Assembly (NCBI GenBank): GCA_903858275.1
Contig: CAIOIC010000073.1
Coordinates: 1 to 33,934, forward strand
Direction: 5' to 3'
Source of the DNA: an uncultured Verrucomicrobia subdivision 3 bacterium
GTDB lineage: Bacteria; Verrucomicrobiota; Verrucomicrobiia; Limisphaerales; UBA11358
DNA length: 33,934 nt
Shown: piece after piece, positions 30,901 to 33,934 of the stretch
Layout of the letters: each line of letters begins with the position of its first letter
How positions within the stretch are numbered: position 1 is the first letter of the stretch
Made by a program: the position numbers and the translations under genes
The notes under the pieces: generated by a model
Databases searched by the model: none
What the model was told of the DNA's origin: nothing
What the model saw: the letters and a program-made list of their open reading frames with translations, nothing else

Positions 30901-33522
30901 GCCGCCCTTGTTGCCGCGCGCGATTTTCACCTGCAATTGCTGCAAAACGCTCCGGCGCTGATCTGGCGGGCCGGCCCGGATGCCAAGTGCAACTGGTTCA
31001 ACTCCACCTGGCTCGCCTTCACCGGTCGCACCCTGGCGCAAGAGCAGGGCGATGGCTGGTTCGAAGGAGTGCATCCGGAAGATTTGGCGGCTTGTGGCGA
31101 AAAATATCTGGCGGCGTTTCACCGGCGCGAAACGTTTACCCTCGAATACCGTCTGCGTCGCCATGATGGCGAATATCGGTGGATTTCGGATCATGGTCGG
31201 CCGTTTGATTTGCCCGGCGGCGGCTTTGGCGGCTACATCGGTTATAGTTACGATATCCATGAAAATAAGCTGGCCCATGAATTATTGGAGCGGCGGGTGG
31301 CGGAGCGCACCCGTGAAATTGGCATGCTGTCCGAGGTGATTGACCAGTCGACGGTGGCGTTCGCTATGACGAACCCGGACGGCAGTGTTATCACCTGCAA
31401 TGAAGCCTATGCCAGGCTCCTGGGCTACTCGCGCGCAGAAATTCTGGATACAAAATTAAAGTGGATCAAGGAACTGACGCCGCCCGAATGGCAGCCCGTC
31501 AGTGCCGAAAAATTGGCGGAATGCCTGCGCACCCGGCAGGCGGTGCATTTCGAGAAGGAATACCTCCGCAAGGATGGTGGTCGCGTGCCGGTGGAATTGT
31601 TCGTGCAGCCCATCTATGGTCGGGATGATGAATTATTGCATCTCCGCGCGTTTGTCACGGACATCACGGAGCGCAAGCAGGCCGAGGATGCGCTGCGCCG
31701 GGCGCTGGCCCGGGAGCATACGCTGGCCGAGGTGGTTGACTCCTCCGTGATTGCCTTTTGCCTGGGCACGCCGGATGGCAGATTGATTTTGGTAAACCAG
31801 GCCTATGAAAAATTGACGGGCTACAGCCGGAACGAGTTGAAAGCGGAAGGTTTTAGCTGGAGCAATATACTGACTCCTCCCGAATGGCGGGAAACGGAAG
31901 CCTTGATGGTGGAAGAATGCACTCGCACGCAGGTGCCAACGCGTTACGAGAAGGAATATATCCATAAGGATGGAAGACGAATTCCGGTGGAGCTTTTCGT
32001 TCAGCCGGTTTTTGATGCCGGTGGCAAATTGATTCATTTGCGCGCCTTCGTGTCGGATATCTCCGAACGTAAAAAAAACGCCGAAGAGCTGGGGGATGCG
32101 CTGTTGGCGGCCGGTCGGGCCAGTCGGGCGAAGAGCGAATTTCTGGCCACCATGTCTCACGAAATCCGCACCCCCATGAATATCATTCTGGGCAATACCC
32201 AGCTATTGCAGCGTGAGGCGAGCTTGACTAAAGAAGCTCATAACAAGCTCCTGACCATCAATCGCAGTGGCGAGCATCTTCTCACCATCCTCAATGATAT
32301 TTTGGATCTGGCCAAAATTGAATCCGGCCGGGTGGAGTTGCATGTGGTGGATTTCCAACTGGGCGGGTTTCTGGCTGACCTTTTCAATCTGTTTAACGCC
32401 CCGGCCCAGGCCAAGCAATTGACTTTTGCCATTAAAAAGGTCGGCCATCTACCGGAATCAATTCAAGCGGATCAGCAAAAAATCCGGCAGATCCTGGGCA
32501 ACCTGTTGGGCAATGCTGTTAAATTCACCAAAACCGGCGGTATCGAATTGAAGATTTCCGTGAAACCCGATGCCGGTAACAAGGTGTGGCTGAATTTTGC
32601 GGTGACCGATAGCGGGCCGGGCATTGCGCCGGATGAGTTAAGCCATATTTTCGAAAAATTTAATCAAGGTAAGCTCGGTCGGCAGTCGGAAAGTGGCAGT
32701 GGTCTGGGGTTGGCCATCTGTCAGGAATACGCCCGCATCATGCAGGGGCAAATGAGCGTTCAAAGTGAACTTGGCCAGGGCAGCACGTTCCAGTTTGAGG
32801 TTCCCGTCGGCATCGCTTTCGACACCTCTTTTTACATCAAGGAAAATAGTGGGAAAGACAATCATTCGCTCGCAACCTTTTCTGGTTATCGCATCTTGAT
32901 TGCTGACGATGTGACTGGCAACCGTGAGGTTCTCCAGGAAATGGTGGCAACTGTCGGGTTTGATTGCCGCGCGGCGGCCAATGGGGCCGAAGCGCTGGAA
33001 ATCTTCGCCCGTTGGCAGCCTCACCTGATTTTGATGGATACGCGCATGCCGGTGATGGGCGGGCTTGAAGCGATTCGCCGGATTCGCGCCGCTGACCAGG
33101 GGCAGCCGGTGAAAATCATCAGCATCAGCGCCACCGCCTATCCGGAAGATCGGGCTCACGCCCAGGCGGCCGGGGCCGATTATTTTATTTCCAAACCGGT
33201 GAAGTATGATGAGCTGATTATTCGAATGTGCGGCGCGCTGGGATTGGTTGTTCCACAAGAGTTTGAATTACAAAAGGGTGGCTCCATTCATCCGGCGGGA
33301 TCGGGCAACGACCTCCTCACCGCAAAACTTTTAGCGGCTCTGCCCGAAACTTGGGGTCATGAACTGCGCGAGGCGCTGCTCGCCGCCGATGCCAGTAAAA
33401 TTGACAGCCTGTTAAAGGTGTTCGAACGGCAAAATCCTGAAGCCGCCCAAAGTATGATGAAGCTCGCTGGCCAATTTGACTACGAAGGTATTCTTGAGCA
33501 ATTGGACCAGTGTGCCGCTTGA
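27949..33522 (+). CDS. Giant hybrid histidine kinase: CHASE, eight PAS, HisKA-HATPase, REC
   Basis: 1857-residue membrane sensor. Helices near 23-40 and 326-345 enclose a periplasmic CHASE-type domain (ALPGIQGFGFALLVPREQL). About eight PAS domains follow, starting near 357, 482, 602, 728, 864, 992, 1129 and 1261; most end in a DITERK-type phrase. The kinase core has H1404 (TMSHEIRTPMN), N1522 in LLGNAVKFT, D1554 in DSGPGI and GSGLGLAI, all intact. A receiver domain has D1697 (LILMDTRMPVMGG) and the lysine of ISKPV. The last 90 residues are a helical tail of the kind often found after such receivers. PAS 7 and 8 are near copies. PAS domains may sense redox or ligands, but no cofactor residue can be assigned. 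The 118-bp leader has a small hairpin CAACCT / AGGTTG (27897-27913). A link to cytochrome control is only suggested by distance. Confidence 0.95.
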   Translation: MIQAAKQTKILLRGIVQRHFWQAWSLLLLGVVGTVVVAWGTKKDLDLTAKRQFESVCNEIQIKIRDRLGAQAMILRSGSVFYENSGGVNRQAWRAFAGGQRLEQALPGIQGFGFALLVPREQLARHLQEIRAEGFPEYQVRPEGDRAIYSAIIYLEPFTNRNIRAFGYDMLTEPVRREAMERARDNDAAALSGKVTLVQETDQDVQAGTLMYVPVYRPGMAHATIAQRREAIIGWVYSPYRMNDLIRGILGKWEWMGGQRIRLQVYDGGPKLSSETLVFDSHPDKILPAQPNALLNRQSQFVAAGRSWVLSFTPAGSQAAVMDYGKVWIILICGVSLSLMLCRLETLLLAARTNAKEMQLLVETNPDNVILKDGQGRWLVANEPAKKLFQLGDGEGWRGKTDAELAQSNPRLRMFHEACIKSDEQTWKEGRHSVITEQGVGPDGKLQEHEVYKTPLFSPGGRRQGLVVIGRDMTARRQMERSLRFSEAMASQSRDIILRIRNSDGRILDANAAAESNYGYSRAELLAKTIYDIREKSAAGQLSQQMSLAFGQGILFETVHLRKDGSRLPVEVSSQGIQLEGEACIISVIRDISARKKVKERLYQLETAVAASATGIFLADRHGCIIWTNAAFTQLTGYSAEEVLGCTPRFLKSGRQPAGFYKELWGTILAGKVWKGEVQNRRKDGTIYFEQKTITPVHDDAGNVSQFICVQEDVTERKNAEAKLLVNEARLRTWFEMPLSGLAVTSPEKGWLQVNDLLCKMLGYTREELYGMTWAQLTHPDDLPENDANFERVLRGETEGYSMEKRFLRKNGEYLMTDLTVRCARLADGRMDYLVALIQDITERKRAEDELRKAKGIASQKSALLKSILDSPQNVVIFSLDANYCYTEFTQTHQATIRQIWGVDIAVGMNLLDIISNPADRAKAKANFDRVLRGESFLLEEEYGDLSRLRTFYEDRYSPIFGNGGAVVGITVFVIDITERKQAEAALVAARDFHLQLLQNAPALIWRAGPDAKCNWFNSTWLAFTGRTLAQEQGDGWFEGVHPEDLAACGEKYLAAFHRRETFTLEYRLRRHDGEYRWISDHGRPFDLPGGGFGGYIGYSYDIHENKLAHELLERRVAERTREIGMLSEVIDQSTVAFAMTNPDGSVITCNEAYARLLGYSRAEILDTKLKWIKELTPPEWQPVSAEKLAECLRTRQAVHFEKEYLRKDGGRVPVELFVQPIYGRDDELLHLRAFVTDITERKQAEDALRRALAREHTLAEVVDSSVIAFCLGTPDGRLILVNQAYEKLTGYSRNELKAEGFSWSNILTPPEWRETEALMVEECTRTQVPTRYEKEYIHKDGRRIPVELFVQPVFDAGGKLIHLRAFVSDISERKKNAEELGDALLAAGRASRAKSEFLATMSHEIRTPMNIILGNTQLLQREASLTKEAHNKLLTINRSGEHLLTILNDILDLAKIESGRVELHVVDFQLGGFLADLFNLFNAPAQAKQLTFAIKKVGHLPESIQADQQKIRQILGNLLGNAVKFTKTGGIELKISVKPDAGNKVWLNFAVTDSGPGIAPDELSHIFEKFNQGKLGRQSESGSGLGLAICQEYARIMQGQMSVQSELGQGSTFQFEVPVGIAFDTSFYIKENSGKDNHSLATFSGYRILIADDVTGNREVLQEMVATVGFDCRAAANGAEALEIFARWQPHLILMDTRMPVMGGLEAIRRIRAADQGQPVKIISISATAYPEDRAHAQAAGADYFISKPVKYDELIIRMCGALGLVVPQEFELQKGGSIHPAGSGNDLLTAKLLAALPETWGHELREALLAADASKIDSLLKVFERQNPEAAQSMMKLAGQFDYEGILEQLDQCAA
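31333..32067 (+). repeat. Tandem PAS duplication in the hybrid kinase gene
   Basis: PAS 7 (from residue 1129) and PAS 8 (from residue 1261) repeat with a 396-bp period. Matching phrases are EV(I/V)D(Q/S)S, GYSR, LTPPEW, EKEY-x-x-KDG-x-R(V/I)PVELFVQP and HLRAFV(T/S)DI(T/S)ERK, far closer than either copy is to PAS 1-6. Confidence 0.85.
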
Positions 33523-33617
33523 GCCGCTGGTTTGATGAAGCTTTCTTCCTTCGTTTGCCTGGCTGGGCGCGGTGCTTTGGTGTGGAAAAATGACCGCGGT
33601 TTTGATAAGGCTCGAAC

Positions 33618-33934
33618 ATGCGCTTCCCCTTGATGCTGGTCGTTGGCCTGCTGTTGCTGGCGCCGCGGCTGCCGGCGGTTAGCCCGCCGGCGCCGTTCGT
33701 GCATCCCGGTTTGCTGCACTCGGCGGCGGATCTCTCGCGCCTGAAGAAAATGGTCGCGCAATCCGCCGAACCGTGGCGGAGCGGGTTTGAGTCGTTGCGT
33801 CGGCATCCGCAGTCGCAGCCTAATTGGCGCCTGGCCGGGCCGGTGGCGGAGGTGGATCGTTATAAGCCTTCCTGCCATCAATTTGATTTCGATGGCAACG
33901 CGGCATATCAAAATGCCTTGATGTGGTGTCTGAC
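33618..33934 (+). CDS. Secreted alginate-lyase-like protein, 5' part (3' end outside window)
   Basis: About 105 codons from ATG at 33618 to the edge. A signal peptide is clear (MRFPLMLVVGLLLLAP, likely cleavage near LPAVS). The mature start, FVHPGLLHSAADLSRLKKMV followed by W-x-x-GFESLR and later AAYQNALMW, is typical of the N-terminal helical domain of alginate lyase / heparinase II-III family proteins, which degrade uronic-acid polysaccharides outside the cytoplasm. Catalytic residues lie beyond the window. It has its own start 95 bp after the kinase gene and seems unrelated to the cytochrome locus. Family assignment rests only on the N-terminus. Confidence 0.65.
   Translation, partial: MRFPLMLVVGLLLLAPRLPAVSPPAPFVHPGLLHSAADLSRLKKMVAQSAEPWRSGFESLRRHPQSQPNWRLAGPVAEVDRYKPSCHQFDFDGNAAYQNALMWCL

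Noticed and set aside
1-33934. CRISPR arrays, tRNA genes, insertion sequences or prophage genes
   Set aside because: No spaced direct repeats of CRISPR type, no cloverleaf with CCA end and no transposase or integrase protein were seen; the repeats present are domain repeats, one heptamer tract and one inverted-repeat element.

Overview
The window looks like chromosomal DNA of a Verrucomicrobiota bacterium, probably from the subdivision 3 / Limisphaerales side. This is inferred from gene style: Thr-Asn-rich secreted proteins, NHL and Ig-like domains ending in a 'results-table' type C-terminal domain, PKD repeats on cytochromes, start codons with weak or no Shine-Dalgarno, and an alginate-lyase-type gene at the right edge. 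No rRNA or marker gene is present to prove it. No tRNA, rRNA, CRISPR array, transposase or phage gene was recognised.

Layout. (1) Positions 1-627 hold the 3' part of hemA (glutamyl-tRNA reductase, first step of heme synthesis from tRNA-bound glutamate). (2) Positions 821-22934 hold one large plus-strand locus for multiheme cytochromes c. Six secreted cytochromes carry 50 canonical CXXCH heme sites by my count (4, 9, 13, 11, 10 and 3) plus one CX3CH. With them are a large outer-membrane beta-barrel, two NHL beta-propeller proteins, an NHL/Ig-like protein, both halves of a System II cytochrome c maturation machine (CcsB/ResB and CcsA/ResC), and a B12-binding-domain radical SAM enzyme. A strong intrinsic terminator at 5047-5086 and a 270-bp gap at 12351-12620 divide it into three probable transcription units: 821-5020, 5216-12350 and 12621-22934. 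Within the last two most genes overlap by ATGA. (3) Positions 22980-26004, minus strand, are larB-larC-larE, which build the nickel-pincer nucleotide cofactor of lactate racemase-type enzymes; larA is not in the window. (4) Positions 26625-33522 encode two signalling proteins: a REC-HisKA protein with a degenerate ATPase domain, and an 1857-residue CHASE / eight-PAS / HisKA-HATPase / REC hybrid histidine kinase. (5) From 33618 to the edge is the start of a secreted alginate-lyase-like protein.

How it may work together. The 13-heme lipoprotein gene overlaps the beta-barrel gene, the arrangement expected for a porin-cytochrome conduit moving electrons through the outer membrane. The other cytochromes carry PKD, Ig-like or stalk repeats and are probably periplasmic or cell-surface carriers. 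CcsB/CcsA would attach the many hemes, and the adjacent hemA would help supply them. The most reasonable overall reading is an extracellular electron transfer locus. Its direction (reduction or oxidation) and its outside partner cannot be read from the sequence. The least explained parts are the radical SAM enzyme inside the cytochrome operon, the fusion of CcsB to a lipoprotein-like domain across a heptanucleotide repeat, and the cytochrome carried on a repeat stalk.
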